Below, one piece after another: positions 21,076-31,044 of a DNA stretch of 64,000 nucleotides (within the stretch, counting starts at the first letter, position 1; each line of letters starts with the position of its first letter). Source of the DNA: Rachicladosporium sp. CCFEE 5018 (taxonomy: Eukaryota; Ascomycota; Dothideomycetes; Cladosporiales; Cladosporiaceae); NCBI GenBank assembly GCA_002077045.2, contig KZ111140.1:835049-899048 (forward strand), given 5' to 3'. Both the position numbers and the translations under genes were made by a program. The notes beneath the pieces were generated by a model that saw nothing but the letters and a program-made list of their open reading frames with translations, did not search any database and was not told where the DNA came from.

Positions 21076-21886
21076 GTGATAGGATGACAAGTAATTTGTG
21101 AAGTTGAGTAGACAATCGAAGGCGATCTCCGCCTGCCAGAGGTCCCGTCTACATGGTCACATGTACCTACTGTGTCGATGTTTCGATGAGTCTTGGAGCT
21201 GCTCTCGTTCGAGATGTCGTTATCAAACCTTATCGGCCGAGCAGGGGAGCATGGGGTATCAATACTCGGCGAGGAACGGTCCTGTCAACGGGAGCCATTT
21301 TATAAGCTTTTATCGCGCATCTAGGACCGACGCCTGAGTGTGCGCAAGGTGTGTGAGTGTGATGACAGGTCCGGGGCTTGGGCGCGGTCAATGGATCACA
21401 TCGAGACCGCACCTTGAGCTTGTTTGGTTGCTCTATCTCTTCCTCCGCCTACAACACCAAGTCCCGTCCGTTTCCAGAACGCGACGTGAACCCACCCTCC
21501 ACACCTCCAAGTCCCTCCTCGTCACTTTCGTCCCGACTCAACTACCCAACAACTACAGTCTTTCACCTCCGCCAGAAAAGCAGGGTATCAAAGCACAACG
21601 CCATCACACCCCAGCAAAACATAACACCTCCCTCCCCAGCCCAAAATATCCAATAACGAGCTTTCATTCTCTGCACATTGTTTCATTAATGCCCCCAGTC
21701 CCCGCCGTGGACCTCTCACGCTCGCTCAGCGGCGGATTATACGCCCAAGTTGTTTGGTGTTACTAAAGATTATGTGTCGAACATGCGGTCGAAAGGAAGT
21801 ATTGCGATAATGTGGTCAAACTGGCTGAAAAGGCGCTTGATGGTCGCAGGAAAGCAGTGAATGTAACGTTCCGAAGCAGCGCTGGC
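21076..21886. other. Intergenic, F-box promoter and homeobox 3' flank (block A)
   Basis: These 811 bp lie between two minus-strand genes. Conserved islands (for example 21690-21800) are present, but reading frames through them change stop position or lose their ATG in block B, so I call no gene. Confidence 0.45.
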
Positions 21887-24112
21887 TCAGTGCTGGCTGA
21901 TTGAATTCGGATCGATGAACATGCCCATATTTTGCATGTCGATCTGCTCCTGCGTGGGTGAATCGTGCTTCTGCGGACTAGGGTGGTAGCTCTGCTGTCC
22001 TTCGGGCACATGGTGCATGGGCGACGGACTTTGGAGGACGTTCGAATCCTGATAAAGCAAGCCGCCATTCTTCGGGCTCTGAAAGTGCATTGCCTGCTCT
22101 CGCGGCATCTGGGAAGGCGTATCGAAAGACACACCGCTGTCCTGATGTTGTTGACCAGGCGTGTGCGAAGGGAACGACATCGAGCCGTCCTGTGGCTGGT
22201 GCGGTGGACTTTGGTAGTCGCCTGTGCCGTCGGCGATCCGGTAAGGAATATTCAGATCACCATGTGATGTCGAAGGAGGCGGCATCTCGAATGTGAAGCT
22301 TCCATCCGGCATCGGAGAGTGGAATTCGTCATTCATTGGACTTCTGAAGGGAAGTGCCATTTGTTTGTTGAAAGAATCCGACAAGTATGTGCCCTCGTCA
22401 TTGAGCTGTGAGTTGTCGCCAGGTGTGCCGAAGAGGTCAGCACTCTGACTTCGTCCCATACCGCTGAGTGGTGGCGAGTGGTCTGCAATTGCAGGGTCAC
22501 CATAGCCCATCGAGAGCGGTGTGTTGCTCGTGCCGATCATGGCTCCCGGGTCGACTGCAAGATAGCTGTTGTTGTGTGGCGTGCTGAACTGCACTGGATG
22601 CATTGGCTCTGATGAGGGCGCGGAGGCGAAGAATGCAGGCGTACCAAAGTCACTCGGCGAGTTCAGTGTCGTTGCTGACATCGGACCGGCAAAGCGAAAA
22701 TCCATGCCATAGTTCGCTGAAGTGTCGATACTCAAACTGCCAGTTGGCGCAAAGTTCTGTGCATGCTGGTACTGGGGTTGAGGCGCAAAGATGGCCGGAT
22801 CTTGCATATGTAGTGGCGCGGCATGTCCTTCGTGCTGTATCATGAAGGATGGCATCGGCTGACGGATCATCGAGAAGTCGATGGCGGCAGGCACAGATCG
22901 ACTGCGCTGCCGCTTGTGTCCTCTGGGCGCTGGCGGACCCATCAAGCCCATGTTGGGATCGTGCGGGAACAGGTTCATAGGGTTATGCGGGTGTACCAGG
23001 TGGTTCGGCTGACTTGCAGGTCGGTGAACGATTGGCGACACAGGCGCAGATGCGATACCGAACAGGTTGTGGTCGAAGACAGCGTGTCTGTTCTGATACG
23101 CTTCAAGCGATACGAGCTTCGCGAGTTGGCCACTAAGGGTCTTCGATGGTCCACCTAGATGATGTACCATCACCTGGCTGGCCTGCTGCTCTTCTGTAAA
23201 GTCGCCACACTCGTAGAAGCCTCCGCTCCCAGAGCTGTCCATGTAAAACTTGGGTGGTCTCGTGAGCTCAACGACCAAACCACCAGTCCTCTGCGAAGCA
23301 CCCTCTGCTGCGGCCTGCACATCACCTTGGTCCAGTGTGAGGTTTTTGATCCACGCGAAGGGATATTCGATCTTGTACCCGGCTGAGTCGTTATTGATGT
23401 AGTACGTCACGCAACCTTTCTCGGGCGAGTAGAAGATGACCAAGTCCATGCTACTCTGACCAACGCGCCGCCATGTACCGATTGACAGTGACCTACACTG
23501 GAAATGTTGTATGACGGTCTTGCCAGCGCCAGGATCTGTGTTAAGGACAAGACCAGGCCCGTACGGGCTGAAGCCAGGACCAACGCGTCCCATCATGCTA
23601 CCCATCATCCCTTTGCTGGGTCCGTACGCTTGCATCGCCAAGTACTGTCGCATGGAGTCCGGTATACTGTCGCAGTCTTCTCCGCTCTCGATACTTCGTT
23701 TGGCTATGTTCTTGATTTTGGCTCGTCTGGAAGTACCATTAGTGACCGTACTTGGATGTTTGGAGTATGCCCGAGCCTACCTATTCTGGAACCAAATCTG
23801 TACAGATCGCTCGGTCATGTTGATGTCCGATGCTATCCTCTCCCGGACCAACGCAGTCGGTGTTGGGTTCTTGTTGAACTCAATCTCCAGCGTCATAAGC
23901 TGATCCTGTGTTGCTCTTTGTCGCTTCTGATTCTTTTGCTGTTGAGTCAGGGTACTCTTCCTTGGCGGTCTGCGTGCGGCAGCGGCAGCACTGCTGGCCG
24001 AGGATCCATGGGATGATGGTGGCAGCATCGATGGCTTGTCATCCTCGATGGGAGAGTCCGATAAGAGGTCCTCAGATTGGTATCGCTCGGGCGGGAGCAT
24101 GACGTCCGCCAT
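21887..24112 (-). CDS. Homeobox transcription factor (block A)
   Basis: This is a nuclear DNA-binding regulator. Minus-strand exons are 24112-23781 and 23726-21887 (intron 54 nt), encoding 723 residues. The homeodomain occupies about residues 55-118 and includes the helix-3 signature VQIWFQNRRAKIK, with the intron falling inside the second Arg codon of QNRR. A second conserved region follows (about 165-290: TVIQHFQCRSLSIGTW, VIFYSPEKGCVTYYIN), shared by a fungal homeobox subfamily. The remainder is Pro/Ser/Gln/His-rich, typical of an activation region. The ATG at 24112 is the first in frame; the frame upstream opens only with TTG. Targets are unknown. Confidence 0.9.
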
Positions 24113-25821
24113 TCTGGAAGCTATTGCCAATGCTGTGGTCGTGGTGATCGTGGAGTATCCTCTGGTTAGGACCGCGTTGCGTCGTTATGTATACGTGAAA
24201 TCCTGTTGAGCAGTGGTCCCTCGTCAGGCCTGATACTGTGGCAGGCCGAGTAGTCAGGATAATCTGAGTTCGAGTTCTAGGCAGGGCGTAGCCCCTGGGT
24301 GCGATCAACAGTCGCGCCTTCCCCGTCAATCCAACGAGTAATCTCCGTGTCGTGCTGACTGGATAGCCAATATGTCTACAAAGAAGTCCAAGTCTCTGCC
24401 GGAAGGGTGAAGACTCGGTGCCGGAAGGAGTGAACGGCAGCCAACAATGAAAGTGAAGAGCCCTGAAAGGGAAGTGTGTGGGTAAAGAATGACTAGAGCA
24501 ACTACCGCAACCTGAGAGAGTGAAGGTATGCAGAGCGCGGGCAGCGATGTCAACAACGACGTAGGGCGGTGGAGGGGGAGGAGAAATGAGCGACGGGGTG
24601 GGATGGATGGGGGATGTGAGAGAACTGCAATCTCGAGAGGTGAGCACAGGGGAAAGCGCGATCGTGACGCCAAAAGCGGCTTAGCTTCTTCTCTTCGACG
24701 CGCTTGGGAATCCGCTTGTTGGTTTCGGTCGGTTTTGGGGCTACGGGATGTTTGGTTCTGTATGCGCGGCAATATATGACCTGGTCAATGGCCGTGTCAG
24801 CGGCTGCAGTATCCAGGAGATCAATGATGTTGCTGTACTGCTCATCGGCATCGCTGCCCTTGCCCGCGATGCCTGGAGGAGACAGAGCCATCAGACTCGG
24901 CCCTTCGCCAAACAACAGCGGCGTCTCGCTAAACTGCTTCGGCGCCAGGGATCCCATCGCCCGCCGTTGACATCTGCGACATGCATGACCTGAACGCCAC
25001 AGCCCAAGTGTTGGAGCACTCGGCACGCCCGTCTCGCCGGCTAAACTCTCCGATTCCCATCGACCAACAAGCTGCATCGCCAACACGCGAGGTCCACGAT
25101 CTGAGCATCGCACACATGCACCACAACCCGCTCCTGCAGGTACCTTCCCGAATCGCGAGCTGAGTGGACGAAAGTCTCCTATCGTGGAAGCGCTTATGCA
25201 GGAACGCGTTCGAGCTGCAGCGTGGCGCTTAACGTTCACCCGAAGCCGCACCTTGTTGTCAGACGGGCACGTGAAGTGTGACTTCGCAAGTAGCGGGGCG
25301 GTCGTGAAGCAGACCAGAGGTTTGGGAGTGACTTCATGGCCGTGCTTTGATCGTATTGCTGCTTTGCGTGCCTGACTCGATCAGATGCACGCGAGGATGT
25401 GCGTCGATCCTCTCATCTGAGCTGTGACGATGATAGTTTGCAGGGCTGAAGAAGACGCCTCTGGTCTCATCGCTGGAGGCGAACGAGCTATCATGGCGGC
25501 TATTCGGTCCTTTGCCGCGCAAGGCGGTGCTGCAGAAATCGATGGTACTGAGTGCGCTGGGAGCTGGCTTCCTGAGGTGGTTGGTCTCAACCACATCAGT
25601 GCTGATCAGGAATGTGTACATTGTGCCGTGCAAGATCGCCAGGTAGGAACGGACTGCTTCTCTCGACATGGTAGGATGTCCCATACATATGCGTGCTCAA
25701 GTAGTGTGCAGATAATGAGTCCCACAGAGCTATCTTCCATTTCTCTCTTCACACCACACAGCGTGCCACTGCCCCCTTCCCAAATACTCTCATCTTCCCT
25801 CCATATCCCCCAACAGCCTCC
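24113..25821. other. Homeobox upstream region and POL3 3' flank (block A)
   Basis: The first 550 bp are a pyrimidine-rich (on the minus strand) leader, nearly as conserved as exons. The segment 24700-25080 holds a candidate ORF listed separately. From about 25430 to 25760 the sequence has no clear counterpart in block B, and block A is about 150 bp longer overall here. Confidence 0.5.
24550..25077 (-). CDS. Candidate small ORF upstream of the homeobox gene (block A)
   Basis: This is an unrecognised protein. From the ATG at 25077 the first ~129 residues (MQLVGRWESESL to IPKRVEE) are open in both blocks. In the 200 bp at about 24770-24970 I count 11 differences, 7 of them silent in this frame, which suggests coding constraint on the minus strand. 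The C-terminus differs: block A runs on for about 46 residues, whereas a small insertion in block B adds four residues and a stop. It could be an upstream exon of the homeobox gene, a short orphan gene, or a long leader. Confidence 0.3.
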   Translation of the reverse strand: MQLVGRWESESLAGETGVPSAPTLGLWRSGHACRRCQRRAMGSLAPKQFSETPLLFGEGPSLMALSPPGIAGKGSDADEQYSNIIDLLDTAAADTAIDQVIYCRAYRTKHPVAPKPTETNKRIPKRVEEKKLSRFWRHDRAFPCAHLSRLQFSHIPHPSHPVAHFSSPSTALRRC

Positions 25822-28660
25822 CTACCAGAGCGTCCCATCCCCATCAAACCTCTCCACCTCCCTTCCCCCCTCTTCCACATCCTTCTTAGCCTTCATCCGC
25901 ATGTAAAAGATCGGGCAATCCCGACTACTACAAATAACCTCATTATGCATACTGCCCTGACACCTCTGACACTGCGTCCACAAGCGTGCAAACCTGACCT
26001 CCAACTCCGCAACCTTAGCCATACTCTTCTGGTACAGCTCCGCGAACCGCGGTCGACACTCTTCGCCCACTGCGCCGCCTTTTTCCGAGGCGAGAGTGAG
26101 GGGTTTCTTGCAGCCGAGGCAGGTTGAGGTCTTGGTGGCGAATTTCATGAGGCCGCCGACGGAGGGCGCGGCGATGGAGACGCTACGGGTGTGCTCGCCT
26201 GTCAGTAGACTCGCGGCTTTCTTCTCGCCGAGAATGGGCTCGAAGATTCTTCCCAGTGGCTTCGCAAGCTGATTGTCAAGGTAGTATTTGGTGTCAATCG
26301 GCAGGTTGTTCTCGAGCACGAAGATCGGGTCTTCAGATTTTTCATAGCCCTTTGCGCCGGCGGCGCCTTTGATCATTACGTAGGCTACGCGGTCGCCAAG
26401 GGCTGGTGCGGAGCCTATGTCACGTTTGCGCATGCGGTCTGCGAGTTCGGTGTGGGCTTGTTTGTTGCTGTAGTCGGATTTTGTGAGGGCTTTTGTGATG
26501 ACGAGGTTGGAGAGATCGATCTGATTTTGGAGGAGGGACGAGATGGTTTCTTTGACGTAGCTGTGTGAAGATCAGCATATGCTCGGAGGATCAGAGGAGA
26601 GGCTAGTACTTACTCCTGCGCGCCTTGAACGTCTTGGTCGATAAGCAGCATGCGAAGACTGGTCTCGATCACGGTTTGCACCATGCGACAATTGTCTCGA
26701 CGGACAGTCTCGATACCCTTGGTGTCCATCTTGTCGTACTTCTCCGTGTTTGTCCAGTACAAGCCAGCGTACCGCTTCTTGTTGATCAGCAGATATGGGT
26801 AGTAGACCTTCTCGAACTCGAGTTTGATCGGCTTAATGAACTTGTCGGACACGAATTGCGCGGCTTCGTTGCCCATCTCCATGCACTTCGCCAGATCATT
26901 GGGACCGAACTTGACCATCACGGAGTCAGTGTCGCCGTAGATGACCTGTGCGTCGTGAGTGTAGCCGTTTGCGATGGTGTAGCGCTGCTCGACCTCCTCC
27001 TTCGTCCGCTCGATCATCTGACGACCATACGACGTAGTGCTGGACGCGATTGCCAAACAAGGCAGCTTGCCGACCGTAGCACCCGTAAGCCCATACACGG
27101 AGTTGGCGCTGACTTTCAAGGCAAGTTGCCGACCGTTGAGCACCGCCCGCCTGAACGTGTCAGTCTCGACAGCAAGTTCCTTCTTTGCACGCTTACGTGC
27201 GCCTAGCAGCTCCTCCAGAATCTGGGTCAGCAGACCCTTTCGCACTTTCGACGTGCAAAACATGTCGCCATTCGGTGTTACGATGTAGTCCTCGTCCTTG
27301 ACTAGGTTCAGCTTCTCGACGGCAGTCTTGTTGAGTAGCGTGGTGTAGCAAAGATTGTGCGCTTGGATAATACTTGGGTAAAGTGAAGCGAAATCGAGCG
27401 TAGCGATCGGCACGGAATAGTAGCCACGGGTGGGTTCAATGACTGTAGCTCCCTCGTACTGCTCATCTGTGCTGTCCGTCCGCAAATTCGGGACCACGAG
27501 TTGCTGCTCAAGTGCTTTCCGGAACAGCTGACTCAAGAACTTGACTTGCTGTCCACGAGCCAGGAGGAAGTTGAAAGGGACGCCCGTGACTCTTGCCATC
27601 TCGGTGTAGTTCACCAAGCACATCAGCTTGTCCATCAGCCTCTGCGGCAGGTATGCATCCTTCAGACAGTAAACAGCCAGACGCCGTCTTGACTCTGCAG
27701 TACCGTTGAAGAGCTCGGTGATCATAGTGTGATGCACATCTTCCTTCTGCTCATTCAAGAAGTGCGCACTGACAGAGTTGAGCGTGTAGCTACGCAACTG
27801 ATGATCGCGCTGCACCAGCTGTAGGAGATCCAGTTGCAGACGACCGTTCGTGTTGGTGGCCTTGGTGTCTCGATTGCCCATCTGCTTGCTGGAGAAGTTC
27901 GTATCCTTCGCTACAGACTGCATATTCTTCAGCCTCGTCCAGTACGGAAATCTGGGAACTTTGAGGTGCTTCGCCCGGTCCAGCAGGTACGGGAAGTCGA
28001 AGTTGCAGATGTTGTAGCCAATGATCACATCTGGATCGACCTCCTCGAGGAAGTTGCGCCATGCCATCAGCATCTTCTGCTCGGCATCTGGCCCACCGAA
28101 CTCGAAGATCTGAGTATTGACGATCAAGCTACAAGTATCGAGGCAGAAGACGTTCCTGACGAAGGGCTTGCTTTCACCGTACCGAGTGACCACATTGGCA
28201 ATCTGAATGACCGGATCGATATTCGCTTCCGGGAACACACCTTTGCGGCCAGCGCACTCGATGTCGAAGCTCAGCACTCGGAGAGGTGCCATCTTCTGCC
28301 ACTCACCATCGACCGGGTGAGCTATGAGGTCCCTGTAATGACAGTATGCTTCAATTTGGCAATGCGAGTGTCGGTCGTTCGCAGGCAGCATATGGTACTT
28401 TTGAGGGTTGACCGACACCCATGACATGCCAGCTACGTGTGTGTCGATCATGAATCGCAAGACATACTGAATGCTGTCGAACGTCAAGATCGTGCCATCG
28501 ACAGACTTCCACAGGCCCTTGTAGTTGCCATTTCCTTGCTCGATTGTTGTACGAAGTCGATTGATGAATCGTGGGTCCGTGACAGTGATCTTGAGGTAGG
28601 GACTCTTCTGATTACCCTGGAAACCGTAGATGTTCTCCCGCATCACCATCTGAACAGATG
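25822..28660 (-). CDS. POL3: DNA polymerase delta catalytic subunit (block A, 5' end missing)
   Basis: This is the lagging-strand replicative polymerase with proofreading. Exon 2 is 26560-25822, exon 1 runs from 26614 up to the N gap, and the intron is 53 nt. About 182 N-terminal residues present in block B are lost in the gap, so the gene is assembly-truncated, not mutated. Visible are exonuclease motifs (FDIEC; NICNFDFPYLL; YCLKDA), polymerase motif A (DFASLYPSI), motif C (YGDTDSV) and the C-terminal CysB cluster (CQRCQG...CSSRDC). Two differences from block B are Cys for Ser in Exo II and Met for Lys in FYMRMKA. The CysA motif lacks one cysteine (see findings). Confidence 0.95.
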
Positions 28661-28760
28661 NNNNNNNNNNNNNNNNNNNNNNNNNNNNNNNNNNNNNNNN
28701 NNNNNNNNNNNNNNNNNNNNNNNNNNNNNNNNNNNNNNNNNNNNNNNNNNNNNNNNNNNN
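28661..28760. other. Assembly gap of exactly 100 N
   Basis: There are one hundred consecutive N between the truncated POL3 of block A and the truncated arrestin-like gene on the right. A round 100 is the usual placeholder for a join of unknown size, so the two sides need not be physically adjacent. Confidence 0.99.
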
Positions 28761-28761
28761 A

Positions 28762-29127
28762 CGGGAAGGAGGACGTGCTCAGTGCGATGTGGACTCTCCA
28801 AATGGACTGAAGATCTCACACATACTCGTCCTCGAGCTCGTTATTGCCGAGGAATGGGCGAGCAACAAGAAGCCGCAGTCTGCTACTCCGACAGGCGCGG
28901 CGAGGGTCCTGAGAACTCAATTTAATCTGTGTGTGACAGAGAGGCAAGGCATGGGTATTGCTTGGAACGATGAGGAGCCGCCATTGTACGAAGACGTGGA
29001 GCCTGGCCCACCACTGTACTTGCCGAATAGCCCGCCTCACTATGCGGCAGATCTGACGACCATGGAAGACTACACTGGGGATCTGCATGAGCTAGGCGAA
29101 GACATCGGGGAGCTAAGGCTGGAGTAG
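28762..29127 (+). CDS. Alpha-arrestin-like protein, 3' end (partial)
   Basis: This 121-residue C-terminal fragment is open from the gap to a TAG at 29127. It reads as the last strands of an arrestin C-domain (HILVLELVIAEEW, RVLRTQFNLCVTERQGMGI). A tail follows with three PPxY motifs: PPLY, PPLY and PPHY. PPxY motifs recruit Rsp5/Nedd4 ligases, and fungal arrestin-related adaptors use them to ubiquitylate plasma-membrane transporters. The 5' part is missing because of the N gap. The family call rests on a short segment and is moderately sure. Confidence 0.65.
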   Translation, partial: REGGRAQCDVDSPNGLKISHILVLELVIAEEWASNKKPQSATPTGAARVLRTQFNLCVTERQGMGIAWNDEEPPLYEDVEPGPPLYLPNSPPHYAADLTTMEDYTGDLHELGEDIGELRLE

Positions 29128-29406
29128 GCTGAGGGCGATCTCGAAACTTGAGATGCGACAGCATCGTGCGTGGTGGGTGGGACGGACAAGTTGCGGTTGT
29201 CATTCGTTTGTGCAGCGTAGGCGTTCTGGCATAGTGAGGGAGAGGGGCACAGATCAGATGTTCGGATTCTTTGCTGGTATGCGGTGGACGCGTCACGAGT
29301 ATACCCAACTTCATTATCAGCGATAGCAATAGTATGCATTTTAGTCGATACAAAGTACCTAATTCGACGCCAGAGTCCTCAGGTAGTCAAGTAAGTCGGG
29401 CCTTGG

Positions 29407-29434
29407 CGTCTGCACAGGGATCGAACCTGTGCAT
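29407..29434 (-). repeat. tRNA T-arm-like fragment 1
   Basis: The minus strand has a perfect 7-bp hairpin around TTCGATC (GCACAGG/CCTGTGC), containing a pol III B-box GGTTCGATCCC. No complete tRNA can be folded around it. Confidence 0.5.
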
Positions 29435-29462
29435 TTTTCACGCTCTCCAAATTTCAAAATGT

Positions 29463-29495
29463 CTGCGCAGGGATCGAACCTATAATCTGTTGATG
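29463..29495 (-). repeat. tRNA 3'-half fragment 2
   Basis: On the minus strand CATCAACAGATTATAGGTTCG and the following ATCCCTGCG match the 3' half of the neighbouring tRNA-Arg with a few changes. The T-stem is broken (TATAGG opposite CCTGCG). It looks like a degenerate partial copy. Confidence 0.5.
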
Positions 29496-29538
29496 TGCAT
29501 AGGTCTGCGACCTCCTCAGGATGGCAAAAATCATTCGT

Positions 29539-29609
29539 GACCAACGCAGGGATCGAACCTGCAATCTCTTGATTCGTAGTCAAGCGCCTTGCCATTGGGC
29601 CAGCAGGCC
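29539..29609 (-). tRNA. tRNA-Arg (anticodon ACG)
   Basis: The 71-nt minus-strand cloverleaf has no intron. The anticodon arm CTTGA-CTACGAA-TCAAG is perfectly paired with anticodon ACG, which reads CGU/CGC. The T-arm GCAGG-TTCGATC-CCTGC is perfect. The D-arm contains AATGG. The acceptor stem GGCCTGC/GTTGGTC pairs with two G-U wobbles and one T-T mismatch, so it is less ideal than the arms. A functional tRNA is likely but should be scored. Confidence 0.8.
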
Positions 29610-29860
29610 AACTATGGAGTATGACGCTTATTATCGTATATAATCAGTAAGCCAAATTCGACAGCCACCCGTGCATCCGACATTGCCGAAGAGCCCTCCA
29701 GGTGTATGATGGTAAGCTACCGCGAGACCACAATATCAATCGATAATGTCTCTATCCTCGCTGCACAGTCGATGCCGTGATTCGTAGGTCGCTACTGCCA
29801 TGCCGTTCCTACAGTAGCGTCGCTAACGATCCACGTGGGACTCTGTCAACGGCGCCCAGG

Positions 29861-30976
29861 ATGCGGCGCACGACGAAGAAAGTTCTTGTGAACTTTTCGT
29901 TGTTTGGCCTAGCCTTGCTCTTCATTTTGTACCTCAATAGCAGCGGACGCGACTCTCGAAAGACTTTTAATTGGACGACGATCCGATACCAAACCACTGC
30001 ATCGAAGCCGCCCGACGCTTATGGCGTTTGCCCAGGATTGGCAACATCAGCCAAGGCGGCTCTTGTCGTTGCACGGGTGGCTGCAGATGGAGGCTCGAAC
30101 TGGACCGCGACTCTTGCAGGACGATATCACCCCTGCATCTACACTGCGGATGAGGAACCTGATGATGGCTCAACGGTGCTTCGCGTTCCTGCGAATCGCG
30201 CCCACGAAGCAATGCCATACTTGACATACATCATCGACAATTACGATGCTCTTCCCGAAGCATCTGTCTTTGTCCATGGATCTCGGTTCGCCTGGCACAA
30301 TGATCATCCAGTCTACGACAATCTGCCCCTTCTGCAAAATCTCAACGTAGCCGCTGCACTATCTTCGAGTGGCTACCACAACCTGCGTTGCGACTGGAGC
30401 GCCAGTACATGCCCTCCTTCGACCGCCCCACAAGGTAGCTTAGAAACAAGCATGAACGCCAGACTTGAACCCTGGAATCAACGACTAGTGTCCGATGCTG
30501 CTCTTCCATTGGCATTGCTACATCTCTTCGGCACTGGCAAAGACACTGGATCTGCACTCGGTCGAACCGATGCAGTGCGCTCGCAATGCTGCGCGCAATT
30601 CGTCGTTGCTCGCGAGAACATCTACCAACATCCGCGAGACGAGTACGTCGCTTTACGACAGTGGCTGCTCGACGATGGACTCACTAGTGCACCGAAGGAC
30701 GACCGCATTGCTGGACGTGTCGTCAGCTATCTATGGCACGTACTGTTCTTGCCGAGAAAAGGTTTTGCTCCGCGCAGCTCGGCCGGAGTCCTCGAGGAGA
30801 TCGATTTGAATCGACTGAACGATATGGCTTGTCCGAGCGCAGCAGACTGCTATTGCAGACTCTATGGGAAATGCGACCTACAGCATTGTACGACCAAGGA
30901 GTCCTGTGTGGGGCAATATGAGATACCCAAAGACTTCAAGCTACCTGCTCACTGGGCTGCAATGCATGGAGGGTGA
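29861..30976 (+). CDS. DUF3431 family protein, full length
   Basis: This is a 371-residue protein of unknown function. The start is the ATG at 29861, which gives a short basic segment (MRRTTKK) and one hydrophobic helix (VNFSLFGLALLFILYL, about 10-25), the layout of a type II Golgi or ER membrane protein. The lumenal part contains the DUF3431 core: YLTYIIDNYDALPEASVFVHG, then WHNDHPVYDNLPLL, a Cys pair in NLRCDWSASTC, and a Cys-rich end. An in-frame upstream GTG does not matter in a eukaryote. The core resembles glycosyltransferase-like folds in general shape only, and no activity can be assigned. Its 3' 88 codons are duplicated at the left edge of the window. Confidence 0.87.
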   Translation: MRRTTKKVLVNFSLFGLALLFILYLNSSGRDSRKTFNWTTIRYQTTASKPPDAYGVCPGLATSAKAALVVARVAADGGSNWTATLAGRYHPCIYTADEEPDDGSTVLRVPANRAHEAMPYLTYIIDNYDALPEASVFVHGSRFAWHNDHPVYDNLPLLQNLNVAAALSSSGYHNLRCDWSASTCPPSTAPQGSLETSMNARLEPWNQRLVSDAALPLALLHLFGTGKDTGSALGRTDAVRSQCCAQFVVARENIYQHPRDEYVALRQWLLDDGLTSAPKDDRIAGRVVSYLWHVLFLPRKGFAPRSSAGVLEEIDLNRLNDMACPSAADCYCRLYGKCDLQHCTTKESCVGQYEIPKDFKLPAHWAAMHGG

Positions 30977-31044
30977 TGAAGCTAAAGAACGGGCTAGTGA
31001 GTCGCGAACAAAGTCGCTATGTCGGACTTAGTGATGTCGGACGG

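Larger units (their letters stand above)
1..28660. repeat. Block A of a ~28.6 kb duplicated segment
   Basis: Every gene from the DUF3431 3' end to POL3 recurs in the same order and orientation in block B. The coordinate offset between blocks stays between about 30,550 and 30,710, so the copies are collinear with only small indels. Coding exons keep identical lengths and phases; UPRT exon 1, for example, differs at 4 of 180 bases. Block A is cut by the window edge on the left and by a 100-N gap on the right. Confidence 0.97.
29128..29860. other. Intergenic with tRNA locus
   Basis: These 733 bp run from the arrestin-like stop to the DUF3431 ATG. They hold one tRNA and two tRNA-like fragments, listed separately. 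The last 220 bp are the promoter of the DUF3431 gene. Confidence 0.6.

Noticed and set aside
21338..21766. A 142-residue plus-strand ORF in the F-box/homeobox interval.
   Set aside because: The corresponding block B frame starts elsewhere and ends in a different frame, and a candidate internal ATG is ATT in block B.
24072..24647. A 191-residue minus-strand ORF overlapping the homeobox start (also 54768-55343).
   Set aside because: It has equal length in both blocks, but it is Ser/Pro/Leu-rich from a pyrimidine-rich leader and overlaps exon 1 of the homeobox gene in another frame. Leader conservation explains it.
25424..25906. A 160-residue plus-strand ORF beside POL3.
   Set aside because: It overlaps the POL3 stop region and lies in the patch with no homolog in block B; there is no recognisable domain.
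26614..28660. POL3 of block A as a pseudogene lacking its N-terminus.
   Set aside because: The frame is intact up to the N gap and matches block B; the loss is due to the assembly break.
28661..28760. The N run read as part of a plus-strand ORF joining POL3 antisense to the arrestin-like gene.
   Set aside because: The joined peptide is an artefact of translating N across two unrelated sequences.
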